Positions 24,791-36,208 of a DNA stretch of 64,000 nt are shown in pieces (the first letter of the stretch is position 1; each line of letters begins with the position of its first letter). The notes below the pieces were generated by a model. That model was not told where the DNA came from and made no database searches. It saw only the letters and a list, made by a program, of their open reading frames with translations. Source of the stretch: Populus alba (taxonomy: Eukaryota; Streptophyta; Magnoliopsida; Malpighiales; Salicaceae); contig NC_133288.1 in assembly GCF_005239225.2 (NCBI RefSeq), positions 11,290,169 through 11,354,168 on the forward strand, read 5' to 3'. The translations under genes and the position numbers were made by a program.

Positions 24791-27700
24791 ATGGGTATTT
24801 GCACCTCAAAGCCCTCCCCAAACTCCACTCTCTTCTCTCCCGTCGCTATACAAGCTAAGGACAACTCTATCCCTACTAATGATACAGCTAAACCGGATCC
24901 AACCACCGCAAGTCTTAACGATCACACCAACAAAACCACCGTAGAACCCGTTAAAAAATCTCCGTTGTTTCCTTTTTACAGTCCAAGTCCGGCTCACCGC
25001 TTTTTTTCCAAGAAGTCTTCGCCGGCGAGAACTCCGGCGAGGAATGCGGCCAGTGCGAACTCAACGCCGAAGAGGTTTTTTAAACGTCCGTTCCCGCCGC
25101 CGTCTCCGGCGAAGCATATACGAGCAGTGCTTGCGAGGCGGCATGGATCAGTTAAGCCGAACGGGGCGGCGATACCGGAGGGAAGCGAGACGGGGGGGGA
25201 AGGGTTAGATAAGAGCTTTGGCTTCTCTAAGCATTTTGGAAACAAGTATGAGCTTGGAGATGAAGTAGGGCGAGGACATTTTGGGTATACTTGTCAAGCT
25301 AAGTTTAAAAAAGGTGAACTCAAAGGACGACAGGTTGCTGTTAAAGTAATCCCTAAAACAAAGGTATTTTTGTGATTTTATTTAATTTGATGGGCGATTT
25401 TGTGTATTTGAGTGATTTTTGGGTTTTAAGTTTAGTGTTTTTGGTGTCTTAGATCTGTAGGGATATCCGTTTTGTTGGTTTTTATTTTTATTTTTTATGA
25501 ATGTGTTGTTACTTTATTTTATTTAATGATATATTTGAACTGTGCATTGGCGGTAGATCTTTAGCTCGTGCTGTTATGCTTATTGATGATGAAGTTTAGA
25601 GTTTTGAGAAGTTAAATTTTGGGCAAGAAATTACTTGATAAATATGCTTGATGCAACTTGTTTGATCAGGATGTTTCCGTTGTTAAGTCTCAACTACGTG
25701 GAAAATAGTTTGTCTCTGTATTAATTCCTAGACTAGCTGGATCAGTTGTAATTATTTTATTTGCTGCCTGATGGTATTAGATTTTTGTTTCATTTGTTTA
25801 TTGTGGTTTTTGTTTTTGTTGTTAGATGACAACAGCAATTTCCATTGAGGATGTGAGAAGGGAGGTGAAAATTTTGAGAGCATTGACCGGACATGACAAT
25901 TTAGTACATTTTTATGATGCCTATGAAGATCATGATAATGTCTATATAGTAATGGAGTAAGTACTGATTGTTGTGCCTTTTCTTCTTTCATAAATTATAT
26001 TCTTATCATGGTTATGTTGTGATAGTGATTGTAATCTTTTGAATTTCATTTTTGTGGATGATACTTTGCATCCATTTTAATGGATTGCTATGAATTATCG
26101 TGCATTCTTCAGGTTATGTGAAGGAGGAGAACTCTTGGATAAAATTCTTGCAAGGTATCATTTATAGTAGCCATGCCAGTATTCAGTTAATTTATATCTA
26201 ATTGATGGACAAAAGAAGTGGAATTTAATGAAGGAGAAAGCTGGTCAGCTGCTCATGACTAATCAATTGATGCTCTTTTCTTGTAGGGGTGGAAAATATG
26301 CAGAAGACGATGCAAAGGCTGTCATGATACAGATATTAAATGTTGTTGCATTTTTCCATCTTCAGGGTGTGGTACACCGGGATCTTAAACCTGAGGTGAG
26401 ATGCAGTCTAGCTTTGTGTTATAAATAAGCATAGCCAATTAGAATTCTGCCCTGCGACCTGTTGAGAGTTGTGTTCATGGGGATTGTTATTACCTTGGGC
26501 GGCCTCATTGCTGGGAATTTTGAAAGACTATTCCTTTTTTATTCTTTAAATTGCTCTTCCATTGGCTTTTAGTTAGGATTGATAGCGCTATCTGAGGCAG
26601 AGTATGAACTCGAGCACCTGAACCTGCTTGCATAATAAAGACCAATGTTTCATTTTTTAATCACCCTGCTATAGCATTACATTGCTGTATATGAGATAGC
26701 TTCAGACCAGTAGGGAGTCCTAGTTGTGCTGCTTTTTTTCTTTTGAGCTATAAGTGGAAGATAACTGTGCGTCTTTTGGGAGAGAATTTTTTGTAATTTT
26801 CTAGGCATCGAACTTCTTCATGTTTGGTTTCACATGCATTAAGGTTTTAATTTAACCTGAATGCAACTTGATGAAAGTAATTAAGATGAGGGTAGTGAGT
26901 GTGATAATTAGCATTCCCTTTTTATTAAGATGCGCCATTTTAGAGGATTTCCTGGAATTTGAATTGAAAAAACTGAGGGAAAAAAAAAACCCTGCAAGAA
27001 GAATAAGAAACAGACCCAATTTTGTGTTCTCATTTTTTGCTAATTTATGGTTCATTACTTTTGGGTGGTAAATTGTCTGCCTATTTTATCACTGCATGCA
27101 TATTTGCATGTTGTTATTCTTGTATTCTTACCTAAGTGTAGCTGATTGCTGGATCAGAATTTCTTGTTCACATCAAAGGATGAAAACTCCCAGTTGAAGG
27201 CCATAGATTTTGGTTTGTCAGATTTTGTAAAGCCAGGTTTGTACTTGCTCTTTATTCTGAGATGTAGTTGGCTGCTTTGTTTTCAATAGCTCCATGAATT
27301 CACTAATAGTTTCTGAAATAAATTTTTATTTGCAGATGAAAGGTTGAACGACATTGTTGGTAGTGCGTACTATGTAGCACCAGAAGTTCTACATAGATGT
27401 TATGGTACAGAGGCTGATGTCTGGAGTATTGGTGTTATTGCATATATTTTGTTGTGTGGAAGCCGGCCATTTTGGGCCAGGACTGAGTCTGGGATCTTCC
27501 GCACTGTTCTAAAAGCTGATCCAAGTTTTGATGAGACACCTTGGCCTTCTCTTTCTCCCGAGGCAAAGGACTTTGTCAAACAACTGTTAAATAAAGACCC
27601 ACGAAAAAGATTGACTGCTGCCCAAGCACTAAGTAAATGCCTTGACTGCTGTTAAAATATTCCCTGTTGGCTTTGCTGGAATCTGAATTGATATTTACTA

Positions 27701-29226
27701 TTTCTTGCTGCAGGTCATCCCTGGATTAAAAATTCTAATGATCTTAAAGTGCCCCTGGATATACACATTTTCAAACTCATGAAGGCTTATATGCGCTCGA
27801 CATGTCTTCGAAAAGCTGCTTTAAGGGTTTGTAATGCTATTTATATATGGGATTATTTTGCAATGTGCTTTAATGCTGTCTTCTTGAATGTGAAGCATAA
27901 CCTTCTCATCATATTTTTTTATGCTGCTTCCATCTACTTATGTTGAGTGGCTGGGAAGTTGTCATTGTGGGTTAATGCAGGCAATATCAGCCTCACTTGA
28001 TAATTTATGCTACCATTTTTATATCATATTTTAATTTGAAAATGTATACATTGCTAGAGAGAGAGAGAGAGAGAGTTGCCTGCCAGAAGTTTGTTTGATA
28101 CATCTCGATTTTGCTATTAATAAACCATTATTCTTGATTAAAAGGACTGTCAATCTTGAGATGTGCTTAGCTTTGCATGGGCAAGATTAATGATTTTAAT
28201 GGGCTCCATAAATGCAGTTTAGAAATTATTTTTTCAAGCTGTCATTGAACAGTCATGTAATATTTCTTGCAATTGGTTATTATTAAGCAATTTCAGGGCT
28301 ATAATTAATCAAATTACTCGAGAGTTTTTTTGGTGTGCCTTGATCCTTGATGGCTATATCCTAATGATTTTATATTGAACTTCGTTGTTGGCATTTTGGC
28401 AGGCTCTATCTAAAACGTTGACTGTGGATGAGCTGTTTTATTTGAAGGAGCAGTTTGCGCTCTTAGAACCAAACAAAAATGGCGCAATAAGCTTAGAAAA
28501 TATCAAAGCGGTTGGTTGATTTTGGAGTGCCATAGTTTCAGTTTCTTGTTGACTCATTTTGTTGTTCGTAATGCTAGTACTTTTTTTTTTTTTTTTTCAA
28601 TTGTCAGGCCTTGATGAAAAATGGTACAGATGCAATGAAGGACTCACACATTCCTGATTTTATAGCATCAGTAGGTGTTTCCACCTGTATTGTCTTTTTT
28701 GGTTTCTAATCCTCATTTCTAACTGGTGCATGTTTTTGTCTATTGCAGCTCAATGCACTTCAATACAGAAGGATGGATTTTGAGGAATTTTGTGCGGCTG
28801 CATTAAGTGTCCATCAGCTAGAGGCCCTTGATCGATGGGAGCAACGTGCCCGTTGCGCCTATGAACTGTTTGAGAAGGATGGGAACAGGGCCATAGTCAT
28901 CGAGGAGCTTGCATCGGTATGTCTGTCTCTCATTCTCCAGCCCTACAAGGAACTCTTTGCAGAGAGGCTTCTTGTTAGTTATATACTTGATAGCATTAAT
29001 TTGCCTGCGCAAATTCTGCATCTTAAATGTGACTAACAGAATATGGCATGTCAAAAAGCAGAGGCTAATCAATCTCATTTTTCAGGAACTTGGCCTTGGC
29101 CCTTCTGTTCCTCTTCATGCTGTTCTACATGATTGGATTCGGCACACCGATGGAAAGTTGAGTTTCCTTGGATTTGTCAAATTGTTGCGTGGGGCATCTA
29201 GCAGGATTCTTGCCAAAGCTCAGTAG
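24791..29226 (+). CDS. CRK: CDPK-related protein kinase (CRK family)
   Basis: Exons 24791-25363, 25826-25956, 26113-26154, 26287-26395, 27158-27236, 27336-27632, 27714-27826, 28403-28510, 28608-28670, 28749-28916 and 29086-29226 join in frame to 607 residues, normal for CRKs. The N-terminus MGICTSKP has the Gly2/Cys4 pattern for myristoylation and palmitoylation, so membrane attachment is likely. A Pro/Ser/Lys-rich variable region follows. The kinase domain starts near residue 153 (GRGHFGYTC), with Lys185 in [12 protein letters not shown] (Asp281), DFG (Asp302) and APE (328). It ends around HPWI (412-415). A basic junction ([20 protein letters not shown]) resembles the calmodulin-binding/autoinhibitory segment. 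The C-terminal EF-hand region is degenerate (for example [24 protein letters not shown]), typical of CRKs, which generally do not bind calcium as CDPKs do. The first ATG of the leader is used. Confidence 0.95.
28057..28074 (+). repeat. (GA)n microsatellite in a CRK intron
   Basis: About nine GA units in the intron between 27826 and 28403. Confidence 0.85.
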
Positions 29227-30072
29227 AAGTCTTGAAGCTGATTTAGATCCTCCAAGAGGGAGGTGGCTGTACCCTGAAGCTAGCGAATTAAAACGAAAAA
29301 GGGCGAGAGGCACCAAAATACCAATCCCAGAACTGGATATAAAGGTACATTTGCCCTCCAATTCATGGGACGGGAGAGATTAAAGTTTAGACCAGTTTAT
29401 TTTTGCGGCACAACCTTGTATACTATTAGAATTGGAACGCTTGTGCAGCATGCGCATTCAAAATCTCCACTGTAAAGCTGTAGTTAAGAATTTAGTTGCA
29501 GGTGAATATTTCTTGAATTTGTTAGGAGATACTTGATGTTCTCACATTTTGGACTAGTCTCTGTCCATGATTGAATTGTATCATTTCTACTTTCATGCTT
29601 TCTAGTAAAGAGTTAATTTGTGCAAATGCCACCGCCGATGTTTAATGGAAGGCTAAAATCCATGGAATCGCCGCCTTGAATTCCACGAGCAACAAAGCAT
29701 GGGGGAGATGGATGTGCAAGACATTGAGAAATATATCATTGCGGAAAAGATAATTTTAACATTTCCGGAAGCTAATATTAATTATCAGTTAAAAATATAG
29801 TATTTCGATTATAAATTAAAAAAAAAACTTAAAATTAGTTTGATAATATTTAACTCCTTTTATTTTCTGTTTCAAACTCGAAAAAAAATTGAAGAAGATT
29901 TCGTTTATTGTTTTTCTTTTTAACCTAAAACCCTTTGCTAAAATGTTTCAAAACAAAAAAAAAAATGGCTTAGAAAATTTGTGATTGTAATAATTAATTT
30001 TTATTTTTATTTTTGGTAAGAAACTAAAAAAGAAAAATTTATATTTTTATTAAAAACAAAAAGACAGCTACT
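29227..30072 (+). other. 3' UTR and flank of CRK
   Basis: Even composition to about 29.75 kb, consistent with 3' UTR, then AT-rich spacer up to the transposon remnant. No other gene seen. Confidence 0.4.
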
Positions 30073-31016
30073 AAGGCCATGTTTGTTTCCAGAAAGTAGT
30101 TTTCGGGAAATCATTTTCTAAACTTTTCTGTGTTTGTTTGTCATTAGAAAAGTTGGTCAATAGAAAACATTTTCCAGTCAATTTCAGTCAGAAAATTTTG
30201 ACTTGATTTTCAGAAAAGTTTTTTTCTTTTAGCTGTGTTTGTTTTCTGGAAAATGGTTTCCGGGAAATCATTTTCCAAACTTTCTCATGTTTGTTTGCCA
30301 GTAGAAAAGTTGGTTAATGGAAAACACTTTCTAGTAAAAGGAAAATTTGACTTAGTTTTCAGGAAAGTGTTTTCCTAAAAAATTTGGAGGGAAAACACTT
30401 TCTGAAAGTTGTAAAAAATTTAGAAATGTCATTATTTGCTGATTATATCAAATTTGATCCTCAAACTTTTAATTGCTATATATATTTTGTTTTGAATATT
30501 TATTTTTCAATTTCATCTATTAAAATTTTATTTTTATATTAACTTTAGTTCTTATTTTTATAATTGCTATTTGCTTTTTCCTTATCATATTTTTATTGAA
30601 ATTTTTTATCTATCAAATTTGGTCCTCATTCTTTTGATTGTTACTTATTTTATTTGAAATAATTTATGAAATGTTGATTATTATTATTTTAATTTCTTCA
30701 TCTTTCATTTTTTTTAATTTTTTATATTTGATATCTATTATTTTGATTATTATTTATTTTATTTGAGATAATTTATGAAATTATATTTTTTTTTTCAATT
30801 TCATTCTCATTCAACCTTTTAATTTGTAAGATTTATTTCTCATTATTTTAATAAACTTAAGAAAAATAAAATATTAATAAGTTATTTTCAAGCTCATAAC
30901 CAAACATTGGAAAATATTTTCTAACTTATTTTTTATTACACTATCAAATATTAGAAAATACTTTCTTAAAATTTACTTTCTAAAAAAAACTATTTTCCAG
31001 CAAACAAATGAGCCTA
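30073..31016 (+). mobile_element. Non-autonomous transposon remnant, copy 1
   Basis: A ~0.94-kb element with inverted ends: TAAGGCCATGTTTGTTTCCA at the left and CAGCAAACAAATGAGCCTA at the right. The repeated phrases TTTCCGGGAAATCATTTTCC and GTTTGTTTGCCAGTAGAAAA recur inside the left part. The right part is AT-rich with ATTTGGTCCTCATTCTTTTG. A second copy lies in reverse orientation at 49205-50016. No coding region; target duplications not clear. Confidence 0.7.
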
Positions 31017-31048
31017 AACGTACCTTATTATTGTCGAAATAATAATAA

Positions 31049-31059
31049 TGGGCTGGGCC
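31049..31059 (+). promoter_or_regulatory. Tandem site II elements (TGGGCTGGGCC)
   Basis: Two overlapping TGGGC[CT] motifs about 120 bp before the SAP-protein start codon. Site II motifs bind TCP factors and are typical of plant housekeeping promoters. No TATA box is visible nearby. Confidence 0.55.
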
Positions 31060-31174
31060 GTTCATTCGAGTGACGCGTCGTCGAATTCCGTGACGGTCAT
31101 TTTTTAATTTTTTCAAAACCCGAGATGATTCCCAGAATTCAAATGTTATTGCAGCAAAGAATTCTCTCTTAGAC

Positions 31175-33311
31175 ATGGCGCCTAACAGCGACAGGAAGCG
31201 CAAACGCCGTGTCGTTTGCCTCTCTTCCAGTTCATCATCAGAAGACGGTAGCGACGATGATGAAGTTGAAGAAATCAGGTCCTATTTTCACTATCAATTA
31301 TTCATTTACTATCTATAAATAATTGGCGCTATATCTCATTGATTTCCTCTTTCTTTTGGTGTCCTTTATTATTTACAGCGGGGATGAAAGCAATTACAGC
31401 GACGAAGAGGAGGACGGCGGCGAGGAGGAGGAGGAGGAGGAGTCAGTCTGCGAAAGAGTCATTTCTCTTCTTAAAGGTGGATTTCAATTGATTTTAGTTA
31501 CGAATCAAAATTGCAAGTGATAATTACACCAACTCTATTGAATGAGACTTACACCAACTCTATTGAATGAGACTCAAATGGAAATGTAAAAAGATGTTTG
31601 TTTTGGTGTTGGATTAGTGAGTTTTTTTATTTATTTTTGTAATTTTTATATGGTGCAGAAGGGAATGAATTAGAGGGTTTATATTTAAAGCATTGTAAAG
31701 CCTATTTACGCCATTATGGACTTAGGCTAGCTGGAGCCAAGGCGGTTTGTATTCAGAGAATTAAGGAGCATTGGAGGTAAATAACTCATCTCCGCCTCTA
31801 GAATGCTCGTGTTGGGTATAACTAGATATAATGCCATAGTGTATTTTGTATTCAGGTTAAAGGATGAAAATGGTGAAGAACTTTATCCAAGGTCGTCGTT
31901 TTTAATAAATTGTAGAGGTATATCTTCTTTTTTTTTGTAGTGTTTGTGTATGCACCTTTTGTTTCTGTGGAGGTAATTTGAAGTTTGTTACTTGAATCAG
32001 GTGATGTCTGTAAAGGAGATGTTGTCATGTTTGTGCAGAAAGTTTATTCGAAGTACTCAGTTGTCCCATTTCCTTTTATGCCATATACTCTTACATTATG
32101 ATGTTTAATTTTGGATTGTGAATTTTCTATTGCATTGTTGATCAAGGTTTTGGTGTTAAATAGATTTAACAAAGTGACAAGACATGGGAAGATTCTCGGG
32201 AGGAGAACTGTAGCAGGCAGGGTTGTGAAGGAAAGCTATGGTTCTGCCAAACAACAGCATACATTTACGGTAAGTCTAAGTTCTCTGGTGAAAAACTTAA
32301 ATTGATTTGGGTGCCACGTGACCTCTGTCTGGGCACCCTAGGGATCCATAGTTGCTGTGATTACAAATACTGATCTACCCTTGTGGGCACATGATAATTG
32401 CCTTCTACTCTTTAATTACTGGTTTTCATTGCAAAGTCTAGTTTAGTTTCTGGTGACTTATCTTTCTTATTGATGATTGCTTACAAGGTTGAAGTGCTGT
32501 GGAGTAAAGGAGTTAAGAAACTGCCTCCACTTTCTCCTCTGCTTGTGAAAGGCCGGAATCTCTACAAATTGAGAACTTTCAGACAAGTAGGTGGCCATAT
32601 GATAAGACAAGAAGTTTCTCTAGTATTGATTTTCTAATGTGCTGGCGTTCTTATTTCTTCTTCGTCCGTATGGGTATATAGTGTTGGATTAATGAAGCGG
32701 AAAGACAAAAAGTCCTTGCTGAAAAGCACAAACGAGGTACAGCGGCAAGACTTATGAGAACAATGAAGAAATCTACGATGGCATGGTCTGAAAATGGAGG
32801 TATGCATAGAGTTTGTAAATGAATTTTCATTCTTCTAAAGCATTTATGCCACATGTCATTGACAATGTTGACAGATGCAAAGTGTCATAAACGGGCCCAT
32901 CACAGAAGACCATCTCAAATGAGAAAGATGACTGAACTAGAAAAGAGGAAGCCTATTGATGGATGTAGAAGAGACACATTGCAGCTACTCGAAACATTTA
33001 AAAATCATCACCAGCAGGCCCTGGCATCACTGGATGTGAACAGAAATATGAACTTGCACGGATCTAAAACTTTTTGGAAACATCGAAAACGAGGAAACAT
33101 CAATGTGGATATGGGCCCAACTCTTCAGGCTTTTGCATGTCCTAGCCAATGCATATCACAAATAGAACCTCATCAAAGGAGTGTGCCATGCCATTCCTCT
33201 CGATATGATACAGACTCCTCTTCAACTGTGATGGCATTGCCTAGTTGGAGGCCCTATGCCGGTACAATTGTGATGCATACACAATATCCGGGTTTTATGT
33301 CAAAACAGTAG
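31175..33311 (+). CDS. SAP-domain nuclear protein, similar to zinc finger CCCH domain-containing protein 62
   Basis: Exons 31175-31278, 31379-31476, 31659-31776, 31856-31917, 32001-32052, 32164-32269, 32488-32586, 32682-32799 and 32875-33311 give 397 residues in one open frame. The N-terminus is basic then acidic (KRKRRVVC, Ser run, long Asp/Glu-rich stretch), suggesting nuclear targeting. A SAP-type helix-extension-helix (LKHCKAYLRHYGLRLAGAKA, VCIQRIKEHW) suggests DNA or chromatin binding. It is followed by the conserved block of this plant family (GRRTVAGRVVKESYGSAKQQ, then HTFTVEVLWSKGVKKLPPL) and basic helices. The C-terminal exon is low in known motifs, and I see no C-x8-C-x5-C-x3-H finger. 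Either this member lacks the finger or the 3' end differs from my model. The role in cells is not known to me. Confidence 0.82.
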
Positions 33312-35527
33312 AACCAATTATGACTATGCAAACTTTTAGCTAGAAGTTTGAAAGGAGGAGTTTTCATCGTTGAGAAGTCATCATGTGGGATATGAAAGCT
33401 GAGTTGGCCAGAAGAAACCAAGTTTTGCTCCGGTTAGTAATTTTCCCACCTGGTTGATACATCTTAGTCACACATTTGATATATGAAACTACAATTGCAT
33501 TCATCCGTCAAGGGCTTACCAGGTTAAGAGAAGACAGAATAGCAGGGCATGAATTTTGTTGATCATGTATCGGTGACGATGATTGTGAAATGAGATAAAT
33601 GGTGTGAAGGAAACAACCACAGCTTTGTGTTGATGGCTTTACCTATTCTCATTCAAAAACAAATAGCATATTCTTTTACTGCAAACTGCGAGAGCTATCC
33701 ATGAGATTGCATCCATCATGCATTCATGAGGTAACTTTTTCCGTTGCCTTAGAACCCAAAGCTTGATTCCATGGTCTGTCAGAGTTCTAAGCCTGGGAAT
33801 TGGTGCCAGCTATGGTAGTTAACCACGTCCCTTTTGCACAAACATTTTGTTCAACGTCATCTGGTGAAGTGAACACTTTTCTTTTATAATTGCATCATGA
33901 ATGAAGACATGAACAAGAAGATACACATTCCTTTTTTATTCCTAGAATTCGCAAAGGAAATCTGTACATTTTAAGCTTTAACGATTCTTATCACATAGAG
34001 CCACTGTCGTCCATGTTGGTTGGAATTGATACAGTGTAGTGTGCTCCAAAGGGATTCTTGATAGAATTCAACCACGCAGCAAAAATTGAGTGGAGGAGCA
34101 ATGCTATCTGAACCCTAATCCTTTTAAGAATTAGGCCAAGAGCTATGCAAGTTGTTGAGCTCGTTACTGACCCACGTAGTTGTCTTCCTAATTGCAACTG
34201 TGCTCTTAGAATTAAAGTTATTTCAAGAGATAAAAGAGAGATTCCTGATCAACCATTAAGAGGGAAGGGTCTCTGTCGTAACCAAACCACGAAATATGTC
34301 GGGTAGAGTCGTGATAGGCTGCGTTATTGAAACTTTTCAGGGCAAATTCGAGTGATATCGAATGATTGGAGTGGGAGCCATGCCTGCATCATTCAAGTAT
34401 TGTGGGCATGACACATCACCCACCATAAACAATACAAGGGCGGAGGGCCCCCTGTACCACCAAAATGACGGCTCTCCGAGGAAATATTTCCACCGGCACC
34501 TTACATGTGAACCCTTTGACTAGAAGCTCCACTGCTTATCCGGTGTCTTTACACTAGGTGAAACTTTGCCCTAATATTATTCCCTCTCATTTTATCTGGT
34601 TCTAGTTGGTTGATGGGAACGAGACCGTTTCTTTTGTCTTGTTGTGATGAGTGGACTTCGTAGCCTGGATGCGGGAAGTAAATGGCATCCCCTGTCGCCA
34701 TCTCTATTTTCACAGGAAATGATTTTTAACTTCCCTTTTATGATTAATTTTCGCTAAATAGAGTATATATATTCTATTAAAAACAATGAATAGCCTACAC
34801 ATATCAAACAAGATCGATCAAGATAATATTGACCCGTCCACAACCCCGTTTTCACAGGAGCAAAATTCCACCACACCGATTCGAATAAACATAGGGGAAC
34901 CTTTATAGAGAGGCATGCAGTTGTCATTCCTAGGTCATACACAAGTACATGAGGGTTGAGTGTCCTAAATCAGGACACGAAGTCACTCGAATATCCATTC
35001 AACCTCTGTGCCCCTCCTGCCTCCCTCAGCCCCAGCTAGGTTCTCCTGTGGGGTCTTGACGTGACTCACTAGTTGGACACTTAAAAAAGAAAGATAATCT
35101 TACTGTATAGAAAAGAAAATTAAGCGTTCAATATAGCATGATAATCACCAAAACCAGTTCTTTCTTCACACTCGAAGAGAATATATGTACAAGCAACTCA
35201 AGCCCCGAAGGTGCTAAAGTGGAAGGGCTTCAAAACCCGAGAGGAGACAGTAACTTTGAACACAGTCCAGTTCTTCCCACTTGGAGAGACTCCGGGACTC
35301 TCTGCGTGGATGCATCCTCCAAGAGGATTCAGAAGGAGACCGTGAACCTATCATCACATGACCAAGGGATAAAACAGCGTGGCCTTATGAATAGGAGAAG
35401 AACCATAAACAACAATGATAACCAACCATAAAGAGAGAAAGCATAGCAGATCAAAGAAACAGATCACGATTGTGATAGCGACGATCATAGAATGATAGAA
35501 GGGAAATCTTGGCGAGGTAGCATGGGA
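33312..35527. other. Intergenic region between convergent genes, unrecognised
   Basis: Holds the 3' UTRs of the SAP gene (left) and the SDR gene (right). Base composition is noticeably less AT-rich than other spacers, yet I find no ORF with a recognisable domain on either strand. Short ORFs (33991-34197 minus, 34754-34942 minus, 35138-35431 plus) have no family signature. An unannotated non-coding transcript or an old insertion is possible. Confidence 0.35.
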
Positions 35528-36177
35528 CTAGTAGAATCCGGGGTTGGAGTAAGAGGGACGGAGGTCGATCTCCTGGGTCCAAGCAGTCCGGTCTTGAACA
35601 TGCAAATGCCAGTAGGTTTGAGCCAGCGAGTCTGGGTCCATCATCATCTCTCCAATTCCACCCGTACCTTGTTGTTCTTGTTGTTGTTGTTCCCCAACTG
35701 ACGTTCTCTGAGAGCTTGATGGTCCCCTGCAATTGCCAATTTCCCTTCCCTTTCATTAGTTGCTAATCATCATCACCCTATATATATTGACAACTATTTA
35801 TGGCCCCTTTTCATGGAGTAAACAATTTCCAACCAAGTTTTTTATAAATCTCTTTCCCTGGTTTGCATGTTGGTTTGACAGATAATAACAAGAATAATAA
35901 TGATAATAATAATAACATTCCTTCCATTTATTGTGGTCGTTACCATGATGAAGTAGTAGTAGTGGGATAGTCTACATAGGCAGGCAAGGCAAGTATCAAA
36001 CTCATTTCTCTTTGTGGTTGGTAAATGAACATGTGATGAAAGTATAAGTTTTGTAGCAGAAAGTAGAACAAAGAACTTCGAATCTTGCTATTTTCTCAGC
36101 ATCTTGTTGTTTTACTTTACTTGCATAAATTCGGTTTTTATGATTACGGATTTTATAGGCTTGTTATGCATACATAC

Positions 36178-36208
<31 letters not shown>

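Noticed and set aside
34045..34055. TCCAAAGGGAT resembling the start of miR393
   Set aside because: Only the first 11 bases agree, the rest differs, and I see no matching star arm to form a precursor.
33991..34197. 68-codon minus-strand ORF
   Set aside because: No recognisable family, no splice partners, no promoter context.
35138..35431. 97-codon plus-strand ORF
   Set aside because: Antisense to the probable SDR 3' UTR; no domain.
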